DNA of 64,000 nt. Origin: Metabacillus flavus. Its GTDB lineage: Bacteria; Bacillota; Bacilli; Bacillales; Bacillaceae. The position numbers were made by a program, and so were the translations under genes. This document shows, piece after piece, positions 1 through 8,394 of the stretch (the stretch's first letter is position 1; each line of letters starts with the position of its first letter). The notes under the pieces were generated by a model. That model was not told the DNA's origin and did not search any database. It was given only the letters and a program-made list of their open reading frames with translations. The stretch lies in the NCBI RefSeq assembly GCF_018283675.1, contig NZ_JAGVRK010000001.1, positions 186,001-250,000 on the forward strand, read 5' to 3'.

Positions 1-698
1 GATCTACACACCCTGAAGCTATGGCTGCTTTTGTCCTGGAAAAAGGCGCTGATATCGGACTTGCATTCGATGGAGACGGAGACCGTTTAATTGCAGTAGA
101 TGAAAAAGGAAATATCGTAGATGGCGATCAGATCATGTTTATCTGTGCCAAATACTTGAAAGATCAAGGACAGCTGAATCAGGATACAGTTGTATCAACG
201 GTTATGAGCAACCTTGGTTTCTATAAAGGGCTTGAAGCAGCAGCAATTCAAAGTATCCAAACAGCTGTAGGCGATCGTTATGTAGTAGAAGAAATGAAGA
301 AGAATCAGTATAACTTGGGCGGAGAGCAATCAGGCCATATTATCTTCCTTGACTACAACACGACAGGTGACGGTCTTCTCACAGCAATTCAGTTAGTGAA
401 TATTTTGAAAGCAACAGGCAAAACCCTTTCTGAACTGGCTGAAGAAATGACGAAATTCCCTCAGCTTCTGATCAATGTCAGGGTATCAGACAAGCATCAC
501 GTAACGGATAATGCTAAAGTGAAAGCAGTCATTGAAGAAGTAGAAAAAGAAATGGCTGGAAACGGAAGAATTCTTGTACGTCCTTCCGGAACAGAGCCTC
601 TAGTCCGCGTAATGGCAGAAGCACCGACTGAAGAGCTTTGCCGTCAATACGTAGAGCGCATCGTAGCCGTTGTTAAAGACGAAATGGGTATCGAATAA
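1..698 (+). CDS. glmM: Phosphoglucosamine mutase GlmM, C-terminal part (5' end outside window)
   Basis: Converts glucosamine-6-phosphate to glucosamine-1-phosphate for UDP-GlcNAc and cell-wall synthesis. The reading frame is open from base 3 (STHPEAM) and ends at TAA 696-698. Visible are the metal-binding loop DGDGDR near the left edge, the sugar-binding GGEQSGH segment, and the C-terminal phosphate-binding RPSGTEP loop, all typical of the alpha-D-phosphohexomutase family. The phosphoserine loop lies upstream of the window. glmS follows on the same strand behind a terminator and its own promoter, the usual Bacillus arrangement of product-linked genes. Confidence 0.96.
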   Translation, partial: STHPEAMAAFVLEKGADIGLAFDGDGDRLIAVDEKGNIVDGDQIMFICAKYLKDQGQLNQDTVVSTVMSNLGFYKGLEAAAIQSIQTAVGDRYVVEEMKKNQYNLGGEQSGHIIFLDYNTTGDGLLTAIQLVNILKATGKTLSELAEEMTKFPQLLINVRVSDKHHVTDNAKVKAVIEEVEKEMAGNGRILVRPSGTEPLVRVMAEAPTEELCRQYVERIVAVVKDEMGIE

Positions 699-717
699 CC
701 TACATAGAATTCGAGGG

Positions 718-745
718 AAACGGGGCCTTAATGGCCTCGTTTTTC
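718..745 (+). terminator. Intrinsic terminator of glmM
   Basis: The 7-bp stem CGGGGCC/GGCCTCG (one G-T pair), extended by AAA/TTT, closes a short TTAAT loop and is followed by a T run. Confidence 0.85.
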
Positions 746-985
746 GTTTATTCACCTTTTCTTATGTGATGATTTGAGCATTTAAATTTTCTTTCTTGCT
801 GTGATGATTTTCCCTTGTAAAGGAAAAAAGAAGTATTGAAAATCCATCTATTTTTCAAAAATAGGTTAGAAAACCTCTCAAACAGGGTAAAAGTCATGTT
901 GCATCTGTCCTTAACAAGACATCCTTTAGCAACATATACTAAAGGGGTCGGGGGGTAAAGAGCAAGCCGTGGGGAAATATTAGGA
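746..985. other. Gene-free stretch upstream of glmS
   Basis: No open frame with a ribosome binding site is seen here on either strand. The stretch is AT-rich and ends in the probable glmS promoter. Confidence 0.6.
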
Positions 986-1015
986 TTGACGGTTTTCTCC
1001 GATGTATTGTAATAT
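986..1015 (+). promoter_or_regulatory. Probable sigma-A promoter of glmS
   Basis: TTGACG at 986-991 and TAATAT at 1010-1015 are separated by 18 bp. The element lies about 60 bp before the ribozyme core, so the transcript would start with a short leader before the cleavage site. Confidence 0.65.
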
Positions 1016-1073
1016 AAACCTTGTGTTTCGCTTTATGAACCCGGGCAATGAGTAAAGTGAAATACAGAGCAGC

Positions 1074-1232
1074 ACAAAGCGCCTGAACTAAGCACGGACG
1101 ACCCATCGCTTAGTTGACGAGGAGGAGGTTTATCGATGAATCGGCGGATACCTCCCGGCTGTACGATAGCAGCCGCAAGTCTTTCTTTAAAACAGCGGGG
1201 CAACCTGCTGGACAAAGAGAGGGACACTAATC
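1074..1232 (+). ncRNA. glmS ribozyme-riboswitch
   Basis: Self-cleaving RNA that uses glucosamine-6-phosphate as cofactor and lowers glmS expression when the sugar is abundant. The sequence shows the invariant GCGCC just after the cleavage site (between A1078 and G1079), a P2-like stem ACTAAGC/GCTTAGT, the conserved GACGAGG..GGTTTATCGA core, CGGCGGAT, CTCCCGGCTGT and CAGCCGCAAG segments, and a final stem ending near GGACAAAGAG. Order and spacing match the Bacillus glmS class. It lies on the same strand as glmS with about 100 nt between the ribozyme end and the start codon. Confidence 0.95.
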
Positions 1233-1266
1233 GAATCCTATAGAATAAAACATCTAACATGTGTGA

Positions 1267-1308
1267 GGGGACAGTGAAGGTCCCCAAAGTTGCGGCATTC
1301 CTGTCCCC
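1267..1308 (+). promoter_or_regulatory. Competing hairpins between ribozyme and glmS start
   Basis: The arm GGGGAC (1267-1272) can pair with GTCCCC (1280-1285). Extended to GGGGACAG (1267-1274) it can instead pair with CTGTCCCC (1301-1308). The two pairings exclude each other and lie just before the glmS ribosome binding site. A regulatory role is inference only. Confidence 0.4.
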
Positions 1309-1334
1309 TTCGCAGAAGCGGGAGGAAAACGATT

Positions 1335-3137
1335 ATGTGTGGTATTGTAGGTTACATTGGACTGAATGACTCGAAAGAAATTTTGCTTAAAGGTTTGGAA
1401 AAGCTTGAGTACCGCGGATACGATTCTGCTGGTATCGCTTTATCCGGCGAAGAAGGCGTAACAGTCTTCAAAGAAAAAGGACGCATCGCAGATCTTCGTT
1501 CCATCGTGGATTCAAGTGTGATTGCACCGGTTGGAATCGGTCACACGCGCTGGGCTACACATGGTGAACCAAGCCGTGTAAATGCGCATCCGCATCAAAG
1601 TGCATCTTCACGTCTGACTTTGGTTCATAACGGAGTTATCGAAAACTACGTACAGCTTAAAAAAGATTACCTTCAGGATGTTGAACTTCAAAGTGAAACA
1701 GACACTGAGGTAGTCGTACAGGTTATCGAAAAAATGATGGAAAAAGGCGCTGGCGTAGAAGAAGCTTTCCGTCAAACTCTTTCCATCCTAAAAGGATCTT
1801 ACGCTATCGGATTGCTTGATAATCAAGATCCAAATACAATTTATGTAGCAAAAAACAAAAGCCCGCTTCTAGTTGGACTTGGAGAAGACTTCAATGTCAT
1901 TGCTTCTGATGCAATGGCAATGCTTCAAGTGACGAACCAGTATGTTGAGCTTATGGATAAAGAAATGGTTATCGTGACTCGTGAACAGGCAGTCATTAAA
2001 ACACTGACTGGAGAAGTCGTTGAACGTGCTCCTTACACAGCAGAAATCGATGCAAGCGATATTGAAAAAGGAACATACCCTCACTACATGTTGAAAGAAA
2101 CCGACGAGCAGCCGCTTGTATTGCGGAAAATCGTTCAAAAATATCAAAACGAAGACGGCAAGCTGACAATCGATCAAAACATCGTTGATGCGATCGACGA
2201 AGCTGACCGTATTTATATTGTGGCATGCGGAACAAGCTACCATGCAGGTCTTGTTGGGAAACAGTTCATTGAAAGATGGGCAAAAACACCAGTAGAAGTG
2301 CACGTGGCAAGCGAATTCTCTTACAACATGCCTTTGCTTTCCGAAAAGCCGCTATTCCTTTTCATCTCCCAAAGCGGAGAAACAGCGGACAGCCGTGCCG
2401 TTCTTGTTCAAATTAAAGAACTTGGCTACAAAGCATTGACGCTTACAAACGTACAAGGCTCCACGCTTTCCCGTGAAGCTGATTTCACCCTTCTTCTTCA
2501 TGCAGGCCCTGAAATCGCAGTAGCTTCTACAAAAGCGTATACAGCCCAGCTGGCGGTTCTAGCCATCACAGCTGCTGTAACAGCAGAAATGAAAGGCCAC
2601 GAACTTGAGCTGGATTTAGTGAAAGAGCTTGGTATCGCTGCAAACGCAATGGAAGCCCTTTGCGACCAAAAAGAAGAGATGGAGTACATCGCACGCGAGT
2701 ACCTGTCTACAACACGCAACGCCTTCTTCATCGGCCGTGCGGTTGACTACTATGTAGGCCTTGAAGGCGCATTGAAACTGAAAGAAATCTCTTACATCCA
2801 GGCAGAAGGATTTGCCGGAGGAGAGCTTAAACACGGAACGATCGCATTGATCGAACAAGGCACACCTGTTATCGCTCTAGCTACACAAGAACACGTTAAC
2901 TTGAGCATCCGCGGAAATGTGAAGGAAGTTGCTGCCCGTGGAGCAAACCCTTGCATCATTTCCGGAAAAGGACTTGAGCAGGAAGACGACCGTTTCGTCC
3001 TTCCAGAAGTACACGAAGCCCTTTCACCGCTTGCTTCTGTTATTCCGCTTCAGCTAATTGCTTACTATGCTGCTCTGCATAGAGGCTGTGACGTGGATAA
3101 GCCGCGTAATTTGGCGAAGAGTGTGACGGTTGAATAA
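1335..3137 (+). CDS. glmS: Glutamine-fructose-6-phosphate aminotransferase (isomerizing) GlmS
   Basis: Makes glucosamine-6-phosphate from fructose-6-phosphate and glutamine, the first step toward UDP-GlcNAc; cytosolic. The start ATG at 1335 has GGAGG 10 bp upstream and gives the required N-terminal Cys after Met removal (MCGIVGYIG). Residues 1-220 are the class II glutaminase domain ([15 protein letters not shown]). Two SIS sugar-isomerase domains follow ([17 protein letters not shown]), and the end is the typical [12 protein letters not shown]. The 600 aa length fits the family. Expression is expected to be controlled by the upstream ribozyme. An in-frame ATG at 1290 would place coding sequence in the leader and has no ribosome binding site. 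Confidence 0.98.
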   Translation: MCGIVGYIGLNDSKEILLKGLEKLEYRGYDSAGIALSGEEGVTVFKEKGRIADLRSIVDSSVIAPVGIGHTRWATHGEPSRVNAHPHQSASSRLTLVHNGVIENYVQLKKDYLQDVELQSETDTEVVVQVIEKMMEKGAGVEEAFRQTLSILKGSYAIGLLDNQDPNTIYVAKNKSPLLVGLGEDFNVIASDAMAMLQVTNQYVELMDKEMVIVTREQAVIKTLTGEVVERAPYTAEIDASDIEKGTYPHYMLKETDEQPLVLRKIVQKYQNEDGKLTIDQNIVDAIDEADRIYIVACGTSYHAGLVGKQFIERWAKTPVEVHVASEFSYNMPLLSEKPLFLFISQSGETADSRAVLVQIKELGYKALTLTNVQGSTLSREADFTLLLHAGPEIAVASTKAYTAQLAVLAITAAVTAEMKGHELELDLVKELGIAANAMEALCDQKEEMEYIAREYLSTTRNAFFIGRAVDYYVGLEGALKLKEISYIQAEGFAGGELKHGTIALIEQGTPVIALATQEHVNLSIRGNVKEVAARGANPCIISGKGLEQEDDRFVLPEVHEALSPLASVIPLQLIAYYAALHRGCDVDKPRNLAKSVTVE

Positions 3138-3155
3138 AAAGAGGTTCTAAAAAAT

Positions 3156-3187
3156 CCTGTTGTATTTACGCAACAGGGTTTTTTTAG
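3156..3187 (+). terminator. Intrinsic terminator of glmS
   Basis: Perfect stem CCTGTTG/CAACAGG with an 8-nt loop followed by a run of seven T. Confidence 0.9.
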
Positions 3188-3324
3188 TATATTCCCCGAC
3201 TGGATTTATTTGGAACGGGAGGCAGTCTCTTATTGGGCTGTCTTTTTTAGATTGTGTTAGAATAGTTTAGATATAAGCTGCCTGCTTTCTGATAGCTATT
3301 TGCAGGGGAGGTCCCATAATTACA

Positions 3325-3735
3325 ATGAAAATGATAAAAACCATCCTATTTGCCTCAATCGGTGCGATCGCTCTCCTAATTGGAATCGCAGGAACCTTCC
3401 TTCCTGTTCTGCCAGGAGGTCCTTTTTACTTAATCGCGGCCTTTTGCTTTGCGAAAAGTTCAAAGAGGATCGATAATTGGTTCAAGAGCACCTGGATCTA
3501 TAAAAAATATGTTTTGGCATTCCTGCAGAAAAAAGGGATGAGCCGAACGGAGAAAATCAGAATTAATGTGATAGCGGATATTTTTATTTTGGCCTCTGTG
3601 CTATATGTAGATATTTTGTTAGTGAGAATCTTGCTGATTCTTCTTGCTTTATATAAGCATTATTATTTTATATATAAAATTAAGACGATCCACCTGGAGG
3701 ATGCTGAGGCTTCAAAGAAGTCCAAATCCATGTAA
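3325..3735 (+). CDS. DUF454 (YbaN-like) small membrane protein
   Basis: A 136-aa inner-membrane protein of unknown function. The N-terminal half has two hydrophobic segments (about residues 5-27 and 33-45) separated by LPVLPGGPFYL, the Pro/Gly-rich signature of the DUF454/YbaN family. A central amphipathic stretch contains WIYKKYVLAFLQKKGMS, and a third hydrophobic segment covers about 88-118. A GGGGAGG ribosome binding site lies 14 bp upstream of ATG 3325, so ATG 3331 is an alternative start. It appears monocistronic. No role can be assigned from context. Confidence 0.8.
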   Translation: MKMIKTILFASIGAIALLIGIAGTFLPVLPGGPFYLIAAFCFAKSSKRIDNWFKSTWIYKKYVLAFLQKKGMSRTEKIRINVIADIFILASVLYVDILLVRILLILLALYKHYYFIYKIKTIHLEDAEASKKSKSM

Positions 3736-3981
3736 AATTCTCAGTGAATAAGGCTTGCTATGCTGGCAGTAAACGTTAGAACAACATTGGGTAACCATGG
3801 TGTTTAAACATATAATTCGCAAAAAGTAAGCGTCCCTAATAGTGTTTCACGAGGATTGGGTTTCAATGCCTGCAGTTTTAAGCTTTTTTGACGCTTATAA
3901 TTTACGGCAAAAGACATAAGCTATAAAAGATATTCCTCCGAATATCAAGGCACTAGATCCTAACTACGAGGTGATTAGCGA
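3736..3981. other. Gene-free stretch before the YpzG-like ORF
   Basis: No supportable gene, repeat or structured RNA was seen in this AT-rich stretch. Confidence 0.5.
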
Positions 3982-4134
3982 ATGAGTTACCGAGAACAGT
4001 TAGACCAGCATTCAGCCCAGTTTCATCATAATTGGACAAGGCCAAAGCGTTCAAAATCGCAAGTGTGCGGTCATACCGAGATGTCGCAGACCAACATCAT
4101 TCTGCGCAGTAATGCCAAAGCCCATCGCTGGTAA
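3982..4134 (+). CDS. Small YpzG-like protein (50 aa)
   Basis: A short reading frame with GAGGTGA eight bp upstream of its ATG, flanked by a good terminator downstream. The 50-aa product starts MSYREQLDQHSAQFHH, continues with a basic NWTRPKRSKSQV segment, and ends with SNAKAHRW. It is hydrophilic and basic with no signal or membrane segment. I recall this pattern from the YpzG family of small Bacillus proteins of unknown function; the family match is from memory and should be treated as tentative. The clean ribosome binding site and terminator support it being a real gene. Confidence 0.7.
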   Translation: MSYREQLDQHSAQFHHNWTRPKRSKSQVCGHTEMSQTNIILRSNAKAHRW

Positions 4135-4179
4135 GGAAATAGCGTTAAGGTAGAAGGATAGGAATTCAGCAAGACAGAA

Positions 4180-4211
4180 GAAGGCCTGGAGTTAATCCAG
4201 GTCTTCTTTTT
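4180..4211 (+). terminator. Intrinsic terminator of the YpzG-like gene
   Basis: Ten-bp stem GAAGGCCTGG/CCAGGTCTTC (one G-T pair), 7-nt loop, then a T run. Confidence 0.9.
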
Positions 4212-4281
4212 GTTAGCCCTTCTTTTTTAAAACTGCTGTTATAATGAAAAGAACAAAAGCAAAGTGAGGAGGTTGTTTTTT

Positions 4282-4950
4282 TTGCTGCGTGCATGTCTCA
4301 GAGTGGAGGAAGGGCACGGTTTTGCTCAGGGCGCCTTCATCCCGTTTAAGCGAAACAGAATGCTGATTGGACGGTCGTCTGAAGGAAATCATCTGGACGT
4401 GCATTTTTCCAATCCGTACATATCCAGAAAACATGCGGTCATTCAATGCGAAAATGGAACCTATACCATTACCAACTTAAAGAGTAAGCACGGTGTAGAA
4501 GTGAACGGTCTTTCCCTGGAGCCGCTTCAGCAGATTCCGCTGGGGGATCAGGACTTCATCTCCCTTGCGAAAGGGGCAGTAAAGCTGACCTTTATTAATC
4601 AGTATGAAGACGAGATTGAAACAACAAAGGACCTGATTTGCCCTGAACGGCAGGTGTTTAAGATTTGCAAAGAAAAGCGCTTAGTGCTGATCCAGGGGCA
4701 ACCGCTGCGGCTGAACGGAAAGTATATGGAGCTGCTGCTTTTCCTGGAGGAACATTGTAATAAAGTGGTCAGTTACGATGAAATAAAAAAACGAATTTGG
4801 CCTGAAAGATTTTCCGATAACAGCGGGATGCTTCATGAGGTCGGGCAGGAAGAGCTGAGTGCGCTCGTATACCGGCTCCGTAAAAAGCTTGGCAAATCCG
4901 GCAAAAAGATTGTTACGGCACCAGGAGCGGGATATATGCTAGAAAAATAA
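4282..4950 (+). CDS. FHA domain plus C-terminal winged-helix regulator
   Basis: A 222-aa probable phosphothreonine-responsive transcription factor. Residues about 20-90 form an FHA domain: GRS at 30-32, SRKH at 48-51, N65 and N75-G76 correspond to the phosphopeptide-binding positions. Residues about 120-222 look like an OmpR/PhoB-type DNA-binding domain (KYMELLLFLEEH, SYDEIKKRIWPE, LVYRLRKKLG, TAPGAGYML). The start is TTG 4282, nine bp after AGGAGG; GTG 4264 lies before that ribosome binding site. Domain order is opposite to EmbR-type FHA regulators. A class D beta-lactamase gene follows 111 bp downstream on the same strand, a possible but unproven target. Confidence 0.75.
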   Translation: MLRACLRVEEGHGFAQGAFIPFKRNRMLIGRSSEGNHLDVHFSNPYISRKHAVIQCENGTYTITNLKSKHGVEVNGLSLEPLQQIPLGDQDFISLAKGAVKLTFINQYEDEIETTKDLICPERQVFKICKEKRLVLIQGQPLRLNGKYMELLLFLEEHCNKVVSYDEIKKRIWPERFSDNSGMLHEVGQEELSALVYRLRKKLGKSGKKIVTAPGAGYMLEK

Positions 4951-5061
4951 TTAACTGAAAATTAAGAACTTTATTAGGTGTATTCTATTTTCCTTCTATG
5001 TTTTTATAGATTTCCGGCTGATAGAATGAGGCTGTAAAAACAAAAGAGGAGGAAGAGAAGA

Positions 5062-5862
5062 ATGAAAAAATTAAGAAAGCAAATGATTTTTGCTGCTTTG
5101 GCAGCAGCAGTGATTCTGGCAATATGGGTGAAACCTGACGCAGAAGCACTTGCTGGCAAGGAGGAAATCAGAAAGCTTGAGGCAGAAGAGTTTTTTACCT
5201 CTCATTCGGGGACATTTGTTCTTCACGATGTGAAAAAAGACCGGACTTTTGTTTTCAACGAAAGTCGTGCAAAGGAAAAAACCGCTCCTGAATCCACATT
5301 TAAAGTTCCGAACGCTCTGATTGGCCTTCAAACGAAAGCCGTTGAGGATGAATACGACATCAAATACTGGGACGGAGTGGAAAGGGAGATTCCTGTATGG
5401 AATCAGGATCATACCTTAGGTTCTGGGATGAGACATTCGGTGGTGTGGTACTATCAGGCGATGGCCCGGGATATCGGAGAGCAAAGAATGAAAGAGTGGG
5501 TAGACAAAATCTCTTATGGTAATAAGGATATCAGCGGTGGAATCGATCAGTTCTGGCTGAACAGCACTCTTAAAATATCACCGCTGGAGCAGACTGAATT
5601 TATGGAATCGCTGTATAAGGAAGAACTGCCTTTCGATCAGGCAGTGATGAATACAGTAAAACGGATGATGGTTCAGGAAGAAGGAAATCATTACACGATT
5701 TATGCGAAAACCGGACAGGGGGGCGGAAAGGGATGGTATGTGGGAATCATTGAATCTGGAAAGAGTACCTATACGTTTGCAGCCCATATTGATGGAACAT
5801 CAGCGGATGCAAAAAAGATAACGAGAGGCATTTTGCAGAAATATAAGCTGATTACGAATTAA
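5062..5862 (+). CDS. Class D beta-lactamase (YbxI/BSU-type)
   Basis: Hydrolyses beta-lactams by an acyl-enzyme serine mechanism; secreted or membrane-tethered. Residues 8-22 form a signal/anchor helix. The class D motifs are all present: S78-T-F-K81, S126-V-V128, Y152-G-N154, W165 and K216-T-G218. The 266 aa length matches the intrinsic class D enzymes of Bacillus (BSU-1/BPU-1 type). GAGGAGG lies just upstream of ATG 5062. There is no BlaR/BlaI pair nearby; the adjacent FHA/winged-helix gene is the only regulator-like neighbour. Because the active-site motifs are intact, activity is plausible; the substrate range cannot be told from sequence. Confidence 0.9.
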   Translation: MKKLRKQMIFAALAAAVILAIWVKPDAEALAGKEEIRKLEAEEFFTSHSGTFVLHDVKKDRTFVFNESRAKEKTAPESTFKVPNALIGLQTKAVEDEYDIKYWDGVEREIPVWNQDHTLGSGMRHSVVWYYQAMARDIGEQRMKEWVDKISYGNKDISGGIDQFWLNSTLKISPLEQTEFMESLYKEELPFDQAVMNTVKRMMVQEEGNHYTIYAKTGQGGGKGWYVGIIESGKSTYTFAAHIDGTSADAKKITRGILQKYKLITN

Positions 5863-5924
5863 ATCTATTATTAAAAGCATTTGTAATCGATTGAATCCTG
5901 AAAAAGGGTCCGGTTTTTAAGCTG

Positions 5925-5962
5925 CACCCCAAAAGTTAGAGTGAAAACTAACTTTTGGGGTG
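5925..5962. repeat. Perfect inverted repeat at the edge of an IS remnant
   Basis: CACCCCAAAAGTTAG (5925-5939) and its exact complement CTAACTTTTGGGGTG (5948-5962) flank an 8-bp loop immediately upstream of a transposase remnant. Such CACCCCAAAAGTTAG ends are typical of IS150-group IS3-family elements. Confidence 0.7.
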
Positions 5963-5970
5963 TTTTATTT

Positions 5971-6258
5971 ATGGCTAAGTATAGTGACCAATTTAAGTTG
6001 ATGATAGTAAAGGAATTTCAGGAAGGGCATCTAGGATATATCCTGCTGGCAAATAAACATGGCATGCCTAGTAGTTCACCCATCAAGAGGTGGGTCAAAC
6101 TCTATGAGAAGTTTGGATTGGAAGGTTTAAGAATGAAACATCATCTCATGTCATCAAGCTTCGGAATTTCTTCCCTTCAAGCAATGCCAGGGGAATCCAT
6201 AAAGGGAAGCAGATGGCGCTCTCTATGCAGCCAAAAGAAATGGAAGAAATTGCGTTAA
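5971..6258 (+). pseudogene. Degenerate IS3-family (IS150-like) transposase OrfA remnant
   Basis: The frame starts MAKYSDQFKLMIVKEFQEG and continues LLANKHGMPSSSPIKRWVKLYEKFGLEGL, the helix-turn-helix N-terminal part of IS150-type OrfA. After about 60 residues the similarity is lost (frame damage or deletion). No OrfB (DDE domain) or second terminal repeat follows before the next gene, so this is a dead fragment. It marks an old insertion between the beta-lactamase gene and the stress genes. Confidence 0.75.
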
Positions 6259-6332
6259 AATTTATGAGCAGGCAATTTGAGCGGCCAATTTAATTTATGG
6301 CTTCCTGTCTGCTCATGAGCCTTTTTCCAAAT

Positions 6333-6359
6333 AAAAAAACCTGATCATGATGGATCAGG
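6333..6359 (-). terminator. Intrinsic terminator of the YtxH-like gene
   Basis: On the minus strand the stem CCTGATC/GATCAGG with a 6-nt loop is followed by seven T. Confidence 0.85.
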
Positions 6360-6373
6360 CCGTATCAGGTATC

Positions 6374-7006
6374 TTAATTTTTTGCTGCAGATGTATCATC
6401 ATTGCTTGAAAGAACCGTATCTTTTTCTTCATCTTCATCATCATCATCAGATGCACTGCTGTTTTTTTCACGGCCCGTGTATTCTTCTTCGTCCTCGTCT
6501 TCATCTTCATCTTCATCTTCGTACTTGCTCATTTTTGCTTCAAGCTCTTTCATTTGCTCCTGCAGTCTCTTCTTTTCTTCTTTTAATGAATTGTAATCTT
6601 CGTTGTCCTCATCAGAATCGTAGCTGTTATCATCCTGAACATCTGTGTTTTCCTCATATTCACTGTCATCGTACTCTTCATCCTCAGAGCTCAATTCCTG
6701 TTCATCTTCATTCTCGGGGAATTCATTATCCTCTTTTTTGCGTTTTTTCATGAAATTTAGTTTGCCGATGGCCTTTTTGGATTTTTCTCCAACGCCTTTG
6801 AAACGGTCAAGCTTGCTTGTCACATCTTCCATGTCTGCGTCGATGCCTGCGTTCTTAAGTGCTTCATTTCCCATAAGGGACAGAAGTTTTTTGCTGCGTT
6901 CAGGTGTGGCAAAATAGCCGACTGTTGCTCCTAAGATTCCTCCGGCCACTGTCCGTTTCACCGTACCGCCCTTGAACATATCTTTTGCAAGTTTTGATTT
7001 ATTCAT
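6374..7006 (-). CDS. Acidic YtxH/GvpT-like glycine-zipper protein
   Basis: 210 aa of unknown function. Residues about 10-35 (GGTVKRTVAGGILGATVGYFATPERSK) form a short glycine-rich hydrophobic segment as in YtxH and in the B. megaterium GvpT protein. From residue 90 onward the protein is strongly acidic and low-complexity (long Asp/Glu/Ser runs) around a predicted coiled coil at about 140-165 (LKEEKKRLQEQMKELEAKMSK, shown as two parts of one helix). ATG 7006 has GGAGG at the right distance. It follows the YflT-like gene by 68 bp on the same strand and probably shares its stress promoter. The GvpT resemblance is limited to the zipper region. Confidence 0.65.
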   Translation of the reverse strand: MNKSKLAKDMFKGGTVKRTVAGGILGATVGYFATPERSKKLLSLMGNEALKNAGIDADMEDVTSKLDRFKGVGEKSKKAIGKLNFMKKRKKEDNEFPENEDEQELSSEDEEYDDSEYEENTDVQDDNSYDSDEDNEDYNSLKEEKKRLQEQMKELEAKMSKYEDEDEDEDEDEEEYTGREKNSSASDDDDEDEEKDTVLSSNDDTSAAKN

Positions 7007-7074
7007 TGTTTTTCGCCTCCGTAAGCTATTAGGTAATCATTTATTCAAAAGAGAAGGTCTTTTTCCAAGATCTC

Positions 7075-7416
7075 TTAAAACGAAACTTCATCCTGATTTG
7101 TCACGATTAATAGTACTTTTCCTTTATCCAATTCTTCTTCCAGCTCCTCGGCCTTTTTTGTGTCAAAGCCGATTTTTTGCATCTTAACGACGAGTTTGTC
7201 GTCTTTGCTTCTGAATATATTTTTTGTAGCCGTTCCAAGACCGGTCACCTTTACGCCTACCTTATTGGCGTCTGTTTCCTTTCTTGAACGTCTTACATGG
7301 TCATTGTCATGGGAAAGGATATAAATATCCTCATCGCGCACCCCGTCTTTGCGAATTTTATCAATGGATTCTTTTAAATGTTCGTCATTATGGAATAACT
7401 TGAATTTCGGACTCAT
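7075..7416 (-). CDS. General stress protein 17M-like (YflT family)
   Basis: A 113-aa cytosolic protein of the YflT (heat-induced stress protein) family; biochemical role unknown. The family pattern is clear: KLFHNDEHLKESIDKIRKDGV, EDIYILSHDNDH, DANKVGVKVTGLGTA and a C-terminal LDKGKVLLIVTNQ. The start was set to ATG 7416 because AGGAGG lies 8 bp upstream; the longer frame to 7485 runs through the promoter. A sigma-B-type promoter sits 24 bp before the start. The YtxH-like gene downstream is likely cotranscribed. Confidence 0.88.
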   Translation of the reverse strand: MSPKFKLFHNDEHLKESIDKIRKDGVRDEDIYILSHDNDHVRRSRKETDANKVGVKVTGLGTATKNIFRSKDDKLVVKMQKIGFDTKKAEELEEELDKGKVLLIVTNQDEVSF

Positions 7417-7439
7417 ATATATCGCCTCCTGAAAAAGAG

Positions 7440-7464
7440 TTTCCCCAATGCCCGGAACATAAAC
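7440..7464 (-). promoter_or_regulatory. Sigma-B-type promoter of the YflT-like gene
   Basis: On the minus strand GTTTAT (7464-7459) and GGGAAA (7445-7440) are separated by 13 bp, matching the Bacillus sigma-B pattern GTTTAA-N12-15-GGGWAW. Confidence 0.7.
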
Positions 7465-7564
7465 CCATAAAAGAGGTATTCCCAATACTTTAATAAAATA
7501 TGAGTGAATAGTCCTTTGTCTTACCAGGAATATACTGTAAATTCAGGAAGATTTAGCAGAAGCA

Positions 7565-7597
7565 GAAAAAAGACTGCACGAAGGCAGTCTTTTTTTG
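7565..7597 (-). terminator. Terminator of the cupin gene
   Basis: Stem AAGACTGC/GCAGTCTT with poly-A on the left and poly-T on the right, so it could work in both directions. Confidence 0.8.
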
Positions 7598-7605
7598 AAC
7601 AAGTT

Positions 7606-8205
7606 CTATCTGGCACCCCAATAATGAGGCGGCTGAAAATAGTCAATAGAAGCATTCGGCTGCAGCGCCGGGGGAGTTCTTTCCTCACCTGTACAGTCTT
7701 CATAAGGTCCGATGTACGTACTGGGCTTGACGGGCTCTGTTACCTGCTTCCATTCGTTTTCGCTGATGCAATACGTTTGAGACATGATGCTTGCCGGAGT
7801 GAATTTCAGGATGTCGGAGCCGAGCACCACTTCGGGGTTCGATGCATTAAAGATGGCAAGAAGATGTGTGTTATCCTCTATAGCTTGTTCATAGTGCCAC
7901 CATCCTTGGGGGACATTAGCGACCTGCTGGGGGGAGATTCGATAGGTAAGGAGCTGTTTTGTAAAGGGGTTTAAAATGGAAACGTCAGCAGAGCCTGATA
8001 TGCAGTAGACGAGTTCCGCTGCATTTTGGTGGTAGTGCGGTTCTACGAGGTTCCCTTTGCTTAAGAAGATATCAAGCAGGGACGTCTTAACGGTGTTCAG
8101 CTGTTTAGATCCCATAATTGTAATGTAATTTTCGTCGTTCTTTTTAAACAGGAAGCTATTGCGCATGTCGAACGCAAACTGCGGTGAAGCCTGGCTCTCG
8201 TACAT
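7606..8205 (-). CDS. Cupin-domain protein
   Basis: 199-aa single-domain cupin of unknown substrate. Motif 1 reads PHYHQNAAELVYCISG (two His and a Glu as metal ligands) and motif 2 VPQGWWHYEQ with the fourth His, as in oxalate-decarboxylase/germin-like cupins. The start ATG 8205 has AGGAGG nine bp upstream. The longer open frame to 8310 would overlap the mtl control region. It is divergent from mtlA and shares the 190-bp intergenic region with it. No signal peptide. Enzymatic or structural role cannot be decided. Confidence 0.75.
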   Translation of the reverse strand: MYESQASPQFAFDMRNSFLFKKNDENYITIMGSKQLNTVKTSLLDIFLSKGNLVEPHYHQNAAELVYCISGSADVSILNPFTKQLLTYRISPQQVANVPQGWWHYEQAIEDNTHLLAIFNASNPEVVLGSDILKFTPASIMSQTYCISENEWKQVTEPVKPSTYIGPYEDCTGEERTPPALQPNASIDYFQPPHYWGAR

Positions 8206-8282
8206 AATCTGTTCCCTCCTGACAAAACCACTCTGAAGACAGAATATGTACATTCGCCCAGATTGGTTCCTGAACAAAAGTT

Positions 8283-8351
8283 TTGACACGCTATTCTGCG
8301 ACAAAGTCATATTTCCTATTCGTTGAGTGGAAGCGTTTTATAAAGTACACT
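8283..8351 (+). promoter_or_regulatory. mtl operon promoter with MtlR-like operator and cre site
   Basis: TTGAGT (8323-8328) and TACACT (8346-8351) are separated by exactly 17 bp. Upstream, TTGACAC..GCGACAA (8283-8304) is an imperfect dyad like the MtlR operator (TTGnCAC arms). TGGAAGCGTTTTAT (8328-8341) sits inside the promoter and resembles a cre box, suggesting CcpA repression by blocking RNA polymerase and activation by MtlR from upstream. Confidence 0.6.
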
Positions 8352-8394
8352 TAAATCAAGATATATGATATTTTTTCAGAAAGGAAGAGCGCAT

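Noticed and set aside
1033-1287. 84-aa ORF on the minus strand
   Set aside because: It is antisense to the glmS ribozyme, whose conservation explains the sequence.
1267-1325. Copy of repeat family 2 in the glmS leader
   Set aside because: It shares GGGGACAG and CGCAGAAG words but not the rest of the unit, so common origin cannot be supported.
6402-6917. Serine-rich ORFs opposite the acidic YtxH-like gene
   Set aside because: They are mirror translations of the Asp/Glu codons of the real gene.
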